Shown here piece after piece: positions 39,383 to 47,828 of a stretch of 64,000 nt of DNA. The notes beneath the pieces were generated by a model. The model was not told the DNA's origin. It made no database searches and worked only from the letters and a program-made list of their open reading frames with translations. Numbering within the stretch: position 1 is the stretch's first letter; every line of letters begins with the position of its first letter. A program made the translations under genes and the position numbers. Source of the DNA: Rhodobacter maris (lineage in GTDB: Bacteria > Pseudomonadota > Alphaproteobacteria > Rhodobacterales > Rhodobacteraceae); assembly GCF_900217815.1 (NCBI RefSeq), contig NZ_OBMT01000012.1:38624-102623 (forward strand), read 5' to 3'.

Positions 39383-40618
39383 ATGAACACGCTGGCGATC
39401 GACTTCGGCACGTCGAATTCCGCGGTGGCGGTCCTGGAGGCGGGCACAGCGCGGCGTCTGAACATCGAGGGCGGCGCCGAGGTGCTGCCCACGGCAGTGT
39501 TCTTTCCCGCCGACCGCGGGCCGATGCGGATCGGCACCGCCGCCACCGAGGCGCTCATTGGCGGCGAGGAAGGGCGCTACATGCGGGCGCTCAAATCGGT
39601 GCTCGGCACACCTCTTTTTCATGAAAAACGCCTGATCGGCGGCAAGCGGCGCGGGCTTGCCGAAGTGGTCACCGCCTTTCTCGCCGCTCTGAAAGCCCGT
39701 GCCGAGGCCGAAACCGGGCGCAGCTTCTCCAATGTGCTTTCGGGCCGCCCGGTGCATTTTCACGCCGAAGCCGCACGCGATGCGCAGGCCGAGGCCGACC
39801 TGCGCGGCTGCTACCTCGCGGCAGGGTTCGAGCATATCCGTTTCTGTTTCGAACCCGAGGCGGCGGCATTGGCCTCCCCTGCCCTCCCGCCCGGCGCGCT
39901 CGGGCTGATCGTCGATATCGGCGGCGGCACCTCGGATTTCTCGCTCTTCCGCGAGACCGCTTCGGGCATCGAGATCATCGCGAGCCATGGGATCCGGCTC
40001 GGCGGCACCGATTTCGACCGCGCGATCTCGCTTGATCACGCGATGCCGCTCCTCGGCCACGGCGGCCAGCTCCGACGCGAATTCGGCCCGGAGCTCCTGC
40101 CGATGCCCGCCGAGATTTACGTCGATCTCGCGACCTGGGCGAAGATCCCCTTTCTTTACACACAGGAGACCCGCAACGCGGTGGCGCGGATGCGCAAGCT
40201 CGCGGTGGATGCCCGCGCGCTTGGCCGCCTCGCCGATGTGCTCGAACACGAGATCGGCCACGACCTCGCTTTCGCTGTCGAGCGCGGCAAGATCGAGGCG
40301 AATGCGGGCAAGCCCGGCGCGATGATCCGCATGGGCAAGATCGAACGCGGGCTCTATGCCGAGATCAGCGCCGGCTCGATGACGGCTTCGCTGGTCCGCG
40401 CGCGCAGCGACCTCGCGGAGGCGCTCAGCGAAACCTGTCGCATCGCCGCCGTCCCGCCGGGTCAGGTCGGTGTGGTGGTGCTGGTCGGCGGCTCGAGCCT
40501 GATGGGCCTGGTCGCCGAAGAGGCGCAAAAGCTCTGCCCGGGGGCCCGGCTTGAACGCGCCGAAGCCTTCACCGCAGTGATCGACGGGCTTGCCCGCGCC
40601 ATCGAAGGCGCGGACTGA
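39383..40618 (+). CDS. Hsp70 family protein (YegD-like)
   Basis: A 411-residue protein with an actin/Hsp70-type ATPase domain and no typical substrate-binding lid domain. Phosphate-1 motif LAIDFGTSNSAVAVL is at residues 4-18, phosphate-2 LIVDIGGGTSDFSLF at about 177, and the adenosine motif VVLVGGSSLMGLV near 367. The first threonine of the usual GTTxS motif is replaced by serine, as in YegD. E. coli YegD is a predicted chaperone of unknown client. AGGAGG lies just before the ATG. It follows xth and converges on the flavin monooxygenase. Confidence 0.9.
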   Translation: MNTLAIDFGTSNSAVAVLEAGTARRLNIEGGAEVLPTAVFFPADRGPMRIGTAATEALIGGEEGRYMRALKSVLGTPLFHEKRLIGGKRRGLAEVVTAFLAALKARAEAETGRSFSNVLSGRPVHFHAEAARDAQAEADLRGCYLAAGFEHIRFCFEPEAAALASPALPPGALGLIVDIGGGTSDFSLFRETASGIEIIASHGIRLGGTDFDRAISLDHAMPLLGHGGQLRREFGPELLPMPAEIYVDLATWAKIPFLYTQETRNAVARMRKLAVDARALGRLADVLEHEIGHDLAFAVERGKIEANAGKPGAMIRMGKIERGLYAEISAGSMTASLVRARSDLAEALSETCRIAAVPPGQVGVVVLVGGSSLMGLVAEEAQKLCPGARLERAEAFTAVIDGLARAIEGAD

Positions 40619-40631
40619 GCCCGCTCCGAGG

Positions 40632-41819
40632 TCAGATTTCCTTCGTCACGTCGTAGCCGTGCACCCAGTCGTAGCGGTTGAGCACCTGCCCCGGTGCGAA
40701 AACCGAGGCCGTGCGCAACGCGAAATGGCCCAGCGTGCGCTGGAACCCCGAGAGGTGGTAATTGCGCGCATTGCGATTGGCCGCCTCGACGATCGCCTTG
40801 CAGCGCCCCGCCCGCATCGACTGGTAAACGCCGAGCGCCACCCGGTCGTTCTCATATTTGGCAAGCGTCTGCGCCAGCACCCAGGCATCTTCAAGCGCCA
40901 TCACCGCGCCCTGCGCGAGAAAGGGCAGCGTCGGATGCGCCGCATCGCCGAGGATCACCGCGCCGCGGCCCTGCCAGACGCGGGCGACCGGATGACGGAA
41001 GAGCCCCCAGAGCCAGGGCTCGCGCACCGCCTCGAGCCAGTCCTGCACCTGTGGGCAAAACTCCTCGAACGCAGCAAGCATAGTCAGCGGATCGTCGCGC
41101 AGGTTCCAGCTTTCCTCGACCCAGCGCCAGCGTTCCTCCACCGCCACGATATTGCGCAAGCCCCGCCCGAGCGGATAGCTGACAAGGTGCTTGCCCGCCC
41201 CAAGAAACACCTGCGCCACTTTCGGCTCGGCATCGTCGCAGGGCACAAGCGCGCGCCAGGCGACCTGATGCGTGAAAAACGGCCGCGCCTCGCCATTGAG
41301 CGCGCGGCGCACGCGCGAATGCAGCCCGTCGGCGCCAATCAGCAGGTCAGGTTCGATCGTCTCGCCCATCGCGGTGAGAAGCTTCGGCCGCCCCGCGCTC
41401 AGATCGACATCCTCGACCTTCTGCGACAGCCGGATCTCGACGCCCGCATCGCGCGCGCCCGCCGCCAGCAGCTCGATCAGCCGGGCGCGATGCACAAGCC
41501 GGTATTCCGCTCCGGGGCGCAGCTTCTCCAGATCAAGCCGGATCACCCGGCTGCCGGTTTCGCCATCGAGCATCTCGATCGCTTCGGTCGCGGGCCCGGC
41601 CGCCGCGAGCGCATCGCCAAGCCCCAGAGCACGCAGCACCTTTGCGCCATTGGGCGAGATCTGCAGCCCCGCCCCCACTTCGCGGATCTGATCCGCCTGT
41701 TCGAGAACTGTCACCTGGGCGCCATGCAGCGCCAGTGCCCGCGCCACGGCGAGCCCGGCGATCCCCGCCCCCAAGACTGTTACGCGTCGACCGATCAGCA
41801 CCGCCCGCGTCCTTTCCAT
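40632..41819 (-). CDS. FAD-dependent aromatic-ring monooxygenase-like protein
   Basis: A 395-residue group A flavoprotein monooxygenase. FAD dinucleotide binding is in VTVLGAGIAGLAVARALALHG at about residue 13, the DG motif in LIGADGLHSRVRRAL, and the second FAD site in GAVILGDAAHPTLPFLAQGA. It resembles salicylate- and 3-hydroxybenzoate-hydroxylases and also UbiH-type enzymes; the substrate is unknown. The ATG at 41819 is preferred over a GTG-led start at 41852 because it places the Rossmann strand at the usual distance. It lies 99 bases downstream of dksA on the same strand. Confidence 0.88.
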   Translation of the reverse strand: MERTRAVLIGRRVTVLGAGIAGLAVARALALHGAQVTVLEQADQIREVGAGLQISPNGAKVLRALGLGDALAAAGPATEAIEMLDGETGSRVIRLDLEKLRPGAEYRLVHRARLIELLAAGARDAGVEIRLSQKVEDVDLSAGRPKLLTAMGETIEPDLLIGADGLHSRVRRALNGEARPFFTHQVAWRALVPCDDAEPKVAQVFLGAGKHLVSYPLGRGLRNIVAVEERWRWVEESWNLRDDPLTMLAAFEEFCPQVQDWLEAVREPWLWGLFRHPVARVWQGRGAVILGDAAHPTLPFLAQGAVMALEDAWVLAQTLAKYENDRVALGVYQSMRAGRCKAIVEAANRNARNYHLSGFQRTLGHFALRTASVFAPGQVLNRYDWVHGYDVTKEI

Positions 41820-41918
41820 AAGCAAACACCGGCACCTTGGGGGCACCGGCAAAGCCTGATCTTCAGCGTGTCACGGATCGCGTCACAAACAGGCCTCACC
41901 CGGGCCCGTCGGCCGGCT

Positions 41919-42341
41919 TCAGTCGTCGCGATGCACCCGTTCCCGGCGTTCATGCCGCTCCCGCGCCTCAAGCGTCATCGTGGCGATCGGGCGGGCATCG
42001 AGACGTTTCAGAGAGATAGGTTCTCCGGTCATTTCGCAATAGCCATATTCGCCATTATCGATGCGACGCAGTGCCGCGTCGATCTTGGACACGAGCTTGC
42101 GCTGACGGTCGCGGGTGCGCAATTCCAGCGCGCGGTCGGTCTCCTCGGAGGCGCGATCCGCCAGATCGGGCACGTTGCGCGCCGATTCGGCCAAGCCTTC
42201 CAGCGTCTCCTGCGATTGCTCCAGAAGCTCCGTCTTCCAGGCGGAAAGCTTGCGGCGGAAATATTCGAGCTGCCGGTCATTCATGAAGGGTTCGTCTTCG
42301 GCCGGCCGGTAATCGTCGGGAAGGAATGTCTCGGCTTTCAT
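41919..42341 (-). CDS. dksA: DksA-type RNA polymerase-binding regulator, one-cysteine form
   Basis: A 140-residue DksA homologue that binds the RNA polymerase secondary channel and works with ppGpp on stringent promoters. Residues 20-95 form the coiled coil with the tip motif DLADRA at 59-64 (DxxDxA). The C-terminal globular part, EYGYCEMTGEPISLKRLDARP, keeps only one cysteine (C102); the other three zinc ligands of E. coli DksA are replaced by T, A and other residues. The single-cysteine R. sphaeroides homologue has been shown to work like DksA without zinc, so this is probably functional. The start is the ATG at 42341; the frame continues upstream without support. Confidence 0.93.
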   Translation of the reverse strand: MKAETFLPDDYRPAEDEPFMNDRQLEYFRRKLSAWKTELLEQSQETLEGLAESARNVPDLADRASEETDRALELRTRDRQRKLVSKIDAALRRIDNGEYGYCEMTGEPISLKRLDARPIATMTLEARERHERRERVHRDD

Positions 42342-42371
42342 CGCGTCACTCACTTTTGTGCCCTCGGTCGT

Positions 42372-42505
42372 GGGGGCGTCACCCCCCGGCGCCGCTTGCG
42401 CGCTCCCATAGCGCAAGCGAGACGCGATGTCACGCCCCGCGTTCGCGGTTGCGGCATGTTTCCTGCGTCAGCCTGCCCACGGCTTGCGGCGCTTTTGCGC
42501 CGCAG
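42372..42505. repeat. Three consecutive perfect stem-loops between dksA and the MoxR gene
   Basis: Three inverted repeats lie in the divergent gap. They are GGGGG-CGTCA-CCCCC at 42372-42386, GCTTGCGC-N9-GCGCAAGC at 42394-42418, and TGCGGCGC-TTTT-GCGCCGCA at 42485-42504. Genes leave the region in both directions, so ordinary termination does not explain them. They could be protein-binding palindromes or structured leaders. Confidence 0.6.
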
Positions 42506-42538
42506 CTAGGCTCGAACGGCAGCAAAAGGGAGAATGCC

Positions 42539-43381
42539 GTGCAGTTCCGCTCGACCGAAAGCTATGTCGCGCCGCCCGATCTCGTGGTGGCGGTGAATGC
42601 CGCCGTGGCGCTCGAGCGGCCGCTGCTGGTGAAGGGCGAGCCCGGCACCGGCAAGACCGAACTCGCCCGGCAAGTGGCGCAGGCATTGGGGCTGCCGATG
42701 CTCGAATGGGCGATCAAATCGACCACCAAGGCGCAACAGGGGCTTTATGAATACGATGCCGTGAGCCGGTTGCGCGACAGCCAGCTCGGCGATGCGCGGG
42801 TGAATGAGGTGAAGAACTACATCCGCCGGGGCAAGCTCTGGCAGGCCTTCGAGGCGGAGGGCAAGGTGGTGCTGCTCATCGACGAGATCGACAAGGCCGA
42901 TATCGAGTTTCCGAACGACCTGCTGCAGGAACTCGACAAGATGGAGTTCCATGTCTACGAGACCGGCGAGACGATCCGCGCGTGCCACCGCCCCGTGGTC
43001 ATCATCACCTCGAACAACGAAAAGGAACTGCCCGACGCTTTCTTGCGGCGATGCTTTTTCCATTACATCCGCTTTCCCGATGCCGAGACCCTGCGCGCCA
43101 TCGTCAAGGTGCATTTCCCCGCCATCAAGGAGGCGCTTCTCGCCGCGGCGCTGACGCGGTTCTACGAGATCCGCGACACGCAGGGCCTGAAGAAGAAACC
43201 CTCGACCTCGGAAGTGCTCGACTGGCTGAAACTGCTGCTGGCCGAGGATCTTGGGCCCGAGGATCTGAAGGCCGATCCGGCAAACCTGCTGCCGAAACTC
43301 CACGGTGCGCTTCTGAAGAACGAACAGGATGTGGCCCTGTTCGAACGGCTCGCCTTCATGGCCCGGCGCGAGCGTCGCTGA
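42539..43381 (+). CDS. MoxR/CoxD-family AAA+ ATPase
   Basis: A 280-residue AAA+ ATPase of the MoxR superfamily. Walker A is PLLVKGEPGTGKTELARQV near residues 29-47, Walker B VVLLIDEIDKADIEFPNDLL near 109, and sensor 1 PVVIITSNNEKELPDAFLRRC is present. Such proteins act as chaperones that insert metals or mature complexes, usually next to a von Willebrand (CoxE-like) partner. No such partner is adjacent here. The start is a GTG at 42539 with AGGGAGA upstream; an ATG at 42534 is out of frame. The next gene, DUF4445, begins 155 bases later. Confidence 0.9.
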   Translation: MQFRSTESYVAPPDLVVAVNAAVALERPLLVKGEPGTGKTELARQVAQALGLPMLEWAIKSTTKAQQGLYEYDAVSRLRDSQLGDARVNEVKNYIRRGKLWQAFEAEGKVVLLIDEIDKADIEFPNDLLQELDKMEFHVYETGETIRACHRPVVIITSNNEKELPDAFLRRCFFHYIRFPDAETLRAIVKVHFPAIKEALLAAALTRFYEIRDTQGLKKKPSTSEVLDWLKLLLAEDLGPEDLKADPANLLPKLHGALLKNEQDVALFERLAFMARRERR

Positions 43382-43536
43382 GGCGGCGTTTCGCCCGCTC
43401 GCGGACCCGGCACGCCGGAGGGGCGCCCTTCCCGGCCCGTGGCCCAAGATGCCGCAAAGCTGCGGCGCGCCGTCGCAGCCGGGCTTTGCCTTCGCGCCCG
43501 CCTGCCCTAGAACGGAGATCCAACAGGGAGAGCGCG

Positions 43537-45561
43537 ATGTCGGACGATGCATGGGTGATCTTCACGCCTTCGGGCAAACGCGGACGGGTGGCCAAGGGCA
43601 CGCCGGTGCTGGCGGCGGCGCGCGCGCTTGGCGTCGATCTCGATTCGGTCTGCGGCGGGCGCGGCATCTGCTCGAAATGCCAGGTCGCGCCGGGATACGG
43701 CGAATTTCCCAAGCACGGGCTGCACGTGGGGGCGGAGGCGCTCTCGCCCGTCAACGCGGTCGAGGAGCGGTATGACCGGATCCGCGGCCTGAAGCCCGGG
43801 CGGCGGCTCGGCTGCCAGGCCTGCATTCAGGGCGATGTGGTGATCGACGTGCCCGCCGAGAGCCAGGTGCACCGCCAGGTGATCCGCAAGAGCGCCTCGG
43901 AGCGGGTGATGGAGATGGATCCGGCCACGCGCCCGCTTTATGTCGACGTGGCCGAGCCCTCGATGCACGAGCCCTCCGGCGATTTCGAGCGGCTCTCAGC
44001 CGCTCTCCAAAGCCAATGGCAAGTCAAAGGCTTGCAGGCCGATCTTGCGGTGCTCGCCACGCTCCAGACCGCGCTTCGCAAGGGCGGCTGGAAGGTGACG
44101 GCCGCGGTGCAGGAGCCGGGCGACGGCACCGCGCCGCGGCTTTTGGCGCTTTATCCGGGCTACCGCGAGGCGCCGCTTTACGGGTTGGCGATCGACCTTG
44201 GCTCCACCACCATCGCGGGCCATCTGGTCGCGCTCGATGATGGAAGCGTGTGCGCCTCCTCCGGGCTGATGAACCCGCAGATCCGCTTTGGCGAGGATCT
44301 GATGAGCCGGGTTTCCTATGCGATGATGAACCCCGGCGGCGCGGCCGAGATGACGGCGGCGGTGCGCGCGGCGATGGCGGGCCTCGCCGCCACGCTCACT
44401 GAAGAGGCGGGGGTGGAGCCCGAGGCGGTGGTCGAGGCCGTCGTCGTCTGCAACCCGGTGATGCACCATCTGCTTTTGGGCCTCGACCCGGTCGAGCTGG
44501 GTCAGGCGCCCTTCGCGCTTGCGTGCGGCGCGAGCCTGAACCTTGCGGCTGCCGAGATCGGCCTTGCGCCGCTCGCGCCCGGGGCACGCGCCTATCTCCT
44601 GCCGCTGATCGCCGGCCATGTCGGCGCCGATTGCGCGGCGGTGGCCCTCTCCGAGGCGCCCGAGACGCGTGACGATCTCTCACTCATCGTCGATGTCGGC
44701 ACCAATGCCGAGATCCTCCTGGGCAACCGGTCCCGCGTGCTGGCCTGTTCCTCCCCCACCGGTCCGGCCTTCGAGGGGGCGCAGATCTCCTCGGGCCAGC
44801 GCGCCGCCCCCGGCGCGATCGAGCGCATCGAGATCGACCCGGTCACGAAGGAACCGCGCTTCCGCATCATCGGCAACGCGCATTGGTCGGACGAGCCCGG
44901 TTTCGGCACGCCGACCATCACCGGCATCTGCGGCTCGGGCATCATCGAAGCGGTGGCGGAAATGCGCATCGCCGGCCTTCTCGACGCCTCCGGCCTGATC
45001 GGCTCGGCCGACCAGGTGGGCAGCGCGCGCTGCGTTCCGATGGGGCGCACGCAGGAATATGTGATCCATGACGCCGCGCCCGAAGGGCCGCGGGTCACGG
45101 TGACCCAGGGAGACATTCGCGCGATCCAGCTCGCGAAATCGGCGCTTTACGCGGGGGCGCGACTCTTGATGGACGAGATGGGCGTGGACAAGGTCGACCG
45201 TGTCGTGCTGGCGGGCGCTTTTGGCGCGCATATCAGCCCCAAACACGCGATGGTGCTCGGCATGATCCCCGACGTCCCGCTTGAGGCGGTGACCTCCGCC
45301 GGGAATGCCGCGGGCACCGGCGCGCGCATGGCGCTGTGCTCGCGCGCCGCGCGACGGTCGATCGAGGCGCAGGTGACGCGGATCGTGAAGATCGAGACCG
45401 CGATCGAACCGCGGTTTCAGGAACATTTCGTGGCAGCCAATGCGATCCCCCATGCGACCGCGCCCTTCCCGGAACTCGCAAAAATTGTCTCCCTGCCGGA
45501 TGTGAGCTTCAACGCGGGCCCCACAGGCGAAGGGGGCGGGCGGCGGCGGCGGCGCGGTTGA
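43537..45561 (+). CDS. DUF4445/ASKHA protein with [2Fe-2S] domain (corrinoid-activation type)
   Basis: A 674-residue two-part protein. The N-terminal plant-type [2Fe-2S] ferredoxin domain has ligands C39-x5-C45-x2-C48 and C93 (VCGGRGICSKC ... LGCQAC). The rest is a DUF4445 ASKHA ATPase-like domain with LYGLAIDLGSTTIAGHLVAL, the second phosphate motif VDVGTNAEILLGN, and VVLAGAFGAHISPKHAM near the C-terminus. Family members (RamA/RACo type) use ATP and the cluster to re-reduce Co(II) corrinoid methyltransferases. No methyltransferase is adjacent. An AGGGAGA site precedes the ATG. The C-terminus ends in an arginine/glycine-rich tail. A broken insertion sequence begins 37 bases after the stop. 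Confidence 0.88.
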   Translation: MSDDAWVIFTPSGKRGRVAKGTPVLAAARALGVDLDSVCGGRGICSKCQVAPGYGEFPKHGLHVGAEALSPVNAVEERYDRIRGLKPGRRLGCQACIQGDVVIDVPAESQVHRQVIRKSASERVMEMDPATRPLYVDVAEPSMHEPSGDFERLSAALQSQWQVKGLQADLAVLATLQTALRKGGWKVTAAVQEPGDGTAPRLLALYPGYREAPLYGLAIDLGSTTIAGHLVALDDGSVCASSGLMNPQIRFGEDLMSRVSYAMMNPGGAAEMTAAVRAAMAGLAATLTEEAGVEPEAVVEAVVVCNPVMHHLLLGLDPVELGQAPFALACGASLNLAAAEIGLAPLAPGARAYLLPLIAGHVGADCAAVALSEAPETRDDLSLIVDVGTNAEILLGNRSRVLACSSPTGPAFEGAQISSGQRAAPGAIERIEIDPVTKEPRFRIIGNAHWSDEPGFGTPTITGICGSGIIEAVAEMRIAGLLDASGLIGSADQVGSARCVPMGRTQEYVIHDAAPEGPRVTVTQGDIRAIQLAKSALYAGARLLMDEMGVDKVDRVVLAGAFGAHISPKHAMVLGMIPDVPLEAVTSAGNAAGTGARMALCSRAARRSIEAQVTRIVKIETAIEPRFQEHFVAANAIPHATAPFPELAKIVSLPDVSFNAGPTGEGGGRRRRRG

Positions 45562-45597
45562 AAGGCCTTTGACATCGCGGCTATCGGGCCGCCGACC

Positions 45598-45615
45598 GAC
45601 GTTGTTGGGCAAATC
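45598..45615. mobile_element. Terminal inverted repeat remnant of an IS5-family element
   Basis: GACGTTGTTGGGCAAATC resembles the IS903/IS5-type end GGCTTTGTTG(C)-CAAATC. It lies 36 bases outside the stop codon of the transposase remnant at 45652, the correct place for an end of the element. A comparable sequence sits at 52471-52490. Confidence 0.5.
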
Positions 45616-45651
45616 GAAGATAGGGCGAAAGCTGCCCTTTGCCGCCACGTT

Positions 45652-45960
45652 TTAATTGGCGGCCCCGATTTCGGCCCAGCCAAGGGCCGAGGCGCGGCTC
45701 GTGATCGCGATGCGGATGTGTATCTCTGCGGTCTGGCGATCGGGATCCCGGGACATGATCCTATCGCCGAAGGATGTGAGGCGGTTCCTCTGCGCCTCGA
45801 TCCGACTTCGGATGTGATAACCCGACCATCTCTTCCAGAGCCCTTGCCCAGATGGCGTCTCGCCCGAAGGGTCTCGTTGCGGCTGGAGCCCGGATTGCGG
45901 CCGCTGAGAACGGGCAAACCAAGAATATCGTTTTCGCCGCGGGCTGGTCGGGGGATCTCG
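45652..45960 (-). pseudogene. IS5-family transposase, C-terminal remnant with frameshift
   Basis: The minus strand encodes LWKRWSGYHIRSRIEA...RLTSFGDRIMSRDPDRQTAEI...AI up to a stop at 45652. This matches the well-known end of IS5-type DDE transposases (WSGYHRRSRVETKM..., RDFDRQVAELQVRVAVLN), including the catalytic glutamate region. Upstream, from about 45881 to 45840, the sequence RNETLRARRHLGKG continues the same protein in another frame, so there is a frameshift near 45840. Earlier parts (GEIPRPARGEND at about 45959) are degraded. The 5' two thirds of the gene are missing. It aligns by eye with the remnant at 52522-52800. Confidence 0.75.
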
Positions 45961-46080
45961 CCCCGCGCACGCCGGCATTGATTGGCGAGAGCGCCGAGAT
46001 CCCCGACGAAGCCGCTGGCACACATATCGACCCGCTGACGGCGACAACCGTTGCCAATGCCGGGCGTTACAAGGGATACG

Positions 46081-46200
46081 CGCTTCCGCGGTTGCGTGAT
46101 TGGCGACGCAGTCTGCATCATGTTCAAAGCGTTAGCTGCAGATGCGCAGTTTCAGCAGATGATGATCGACCGCACCATCACCAAGCTGCACCGCCATGGG
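46081..46200 (+). pseudogene. Second IS5-family (IS427-like) transposase fragment, opposite strand
   Basis: The plus strand reads RFRGCVIGDAVCIMFKALAADAQFQQMMIDRTITKLHRHGAS in fragments. This matches the region of IS427-type transposases that carries RFRRW...FKALAADADFE..MIDSTI...H.HG, including the first catalytic aspartate. It has no start, and the continuation after position 46200 loses the family pattern. Orientation is opposite to the neighbouring remnant, so this is either a second element or the product of an inversion. Confidence 0.6.
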
Positions 46201-46233
46201 GCCTCCCCGGCGCGAAGCCCGGCAAAGCGCCGT

Positions 46234-46602
46234 TCAATCCTCGATGGCATCCTCAGCCGGGCCAAGCCGCGGGGCGCGGCCCTCGGGGGCGCGAGCGCTG
46301 AGAAAACCGCGGCGCTCGGTCGGTTCATCTTCCACCAGCTCGGCGCGGGCGCGGCGGGGAGCGGCATTTTCCAGCGGGCGGCGGAACACCATCACGTTGT
46401 GAAAGACCGTGGTCTTCGAAGTGAGGCCAGTACGCTCTTCGGCGGGCAGCGTCTCGGCGCGCCAATATTCCCAGCCCTCGGCCGCCATCTCGTTCATCAT
46501 CAGCCCGAGCGCATGGGCAAAGCGCGCGGCACCCGTTTTCAGCCCGCGTTCCTTTTCGCCCCGCATCGGCGCGGGCACCACCTTGTATTCCCAGACCAGC
46601 AT
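46234..46602 (-). CDS. DUF4177 domain protein
   Basis: A 122-residue cytoplasmic protein. Residues 1-72 match DUF4177: WEYKVVPAPMRGEKERGLKTGAARFAHAL, then MNEMAAEGWEYWRAETLPAEERTGLTSKTTVFHNVMVFRR. The C-terminal 45 residues are a charged, low-complexity tail. The domain is a small beta-rich fold of unknown function that is common next to many genes. The start at 46602 is preferred; an ATG four codons earlier (46614) is in frame. The 3' end lies within 40 bases of an IS remnant but the gene looks intact. It is divergent from cobS. Confidence 0.82.
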   Translation of the reverse strand: MLVWEYKVVPAPMRGEKERGLKTGAARFAHALGLMMNEMAAEGWEYWRAETLPAEERTGLTSKTTVFHNVMVFRRPLENAAPRRARAELVEDEPTERRGFLSARAPEGRAPRLGPAEDAIED

Positions 46603-46773
46603 CACCGCCCCCATCGTCTTGCGCGGGCAGAAAACACCGCCCCGCGGGACGGGTCAAGGAACGAAGGGGTGAGGCCCCGTTTTCTCTCCCCGGGCTGTGT
46701 CCCTCACAATGCGCCTCTTGCACCCCCTCCTGCGATGCGCCACAAAACGGGGAGACGACAGTGAGGAAAACCG

Positions 46774-47748
46774 ATGCTCGACCAGACCGCCAAGCCCACC
46801 GAGGAGATCGACCTGCGCGAGGTGTTCGGCCTCGAAAGCGACATGAAGGTGAAGGGGTTTGCCGAGCGCACCGAACGCGTGCCGGATCTCGACCCGACCT
46901 ACAAGTTCGACCCGGATACGACGATGGCGATTCTGGCGGGCTTTGCCTACAATCGCCGCGTGATGATCCAGGGCTATCACGGCACCGGCAAATCCACCCA
47001 TATCGAGCAGGTGGCGGCGCGGCTCAACTGGCCCTGCGTGCGGGTAAACCTCGACAGCCATGTGAGCCGGATCGATCTCATCGGCAAGGATGCGATCAAG
47101 CTCGTCGATGGCAAGCAGGTGACGGTGTTCCACGAGGGCATCCTGCCCTGGGCTTTGCGCAACCCGACCGCCATCGTGTTTGACGAATACGACGCGGGCC
47201 GGGCCGATGTGATGTTCGTGATCCAGCGCGTGCTGGAGGCCGACGGCAAGCTCACGCTGCTCGATCAGAACGAGGTGATCACGCCGAACCCCTGGTTTCG
47301 CCTGTTCGCCACGGCCAACACCGTGGGTCTGGGCGACACGACCGGGCTTTACCACGGCACGCAGCAGATCAATCAGGGCCAGATGGACCGCTGGAGCCTC
47401 GTCGCCACGCTGAACTATCTCAGCCACGATGCCGAGGCGGCGATCGTGCTCTCCAAGGTGCCGCATTACAACACCGAGGCCGGGCGCAAGAAGATCAACC
47501 AGATGGTGACGGTGGCCGATCTCACCCGCACCGCCTTCATGGCCGGCAACCTCTCGACCGTGATGAGCCCCCGCACCGTCATCGCCTGGGCGCAGAATGC
47601 CGATATCTTCCGCAACGTCGGCTATGCGTTCCGCCTGACCTTCCTGAACAAATGCGACGAGCTCGAACGCGCCACGGTGGCCGAGTTCTACCAGCGCCTC
47701 TTCGACGAGGAACTGCCCGAAAGTGCGGCGGTCATCGCCGGGCGTTAA
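46774..47748 (+). CDS. cobS: Aerobic cobaltochelatase subunit CobS
   Basis: A 324-residue AAA+ ATPase that, with CobT, drives cobalt insertion into hydrogenobyrinate diamide by CobN in aerobic B12 synthesis. Walker A is [17 protein letters not shown] near residue 65, Walker B is [18 protein letters not shown], and sensor and finger regions include [31 protein letters not shown]. The N-terminal [15 protein letters not shown] is typical. GAGGAAAACCG precedes the ATG. cobT, which normally follows directly, is separated by an oppositely transcribed FMN reductase; cobN is not in the window. A bidirectional terminator follows. Confidence 0.97.
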   Translation: MLDQTAKPTEEIDLREVFGLESDMKVKGFAERTERVPDLDPTYKFDPDTTMAILAGFAYNRRVMIQGYHGTGKSTHIEQVAARLNWPCVRVNLDSHVSRIDLIGKDAIKLVDGKQVTVFHEGILPWALRNPTAIVFDEYDAGRADVMFVIQRVLEADGKLTLLDQNEVITPNPWFRLFATANTVGLGDTTGLYHGTQQINQGQMDRWSLVATLNYLSHDAEAAIVLSKVPHYNTEAGRKKINQMVTVADLTRTAFMAGNLSTVMSPRTVIAWAQNADIFRNVGYAFRLTFLNKCDELERATVAEFYQRLFDEELPESAAVIAGR

Positions 47749-47773
47749 CCCCGGCGACCCTCGGCCTCAATGC

Positions 47774-47803
47774 AAACGGCGCGCCCCGAGGGACGCGCCG
47801 TTT
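47774..47803. terminator. Bidirectional terminator between cobS and the FMN reductase
   Basis: AAACGGCGCG (47774-47783) pairs perfectly with CGCGCCGTTT (47794-47803) around a 10-base loop whose CCC/GGG could pair further. It is A-rich on one side and T-rich on the other, so it can end both converging transcripts. Confidence 0.88.
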
Positions 47804-47828
47804 CGTTTCGTGAGTGGTCGTATAAAAC

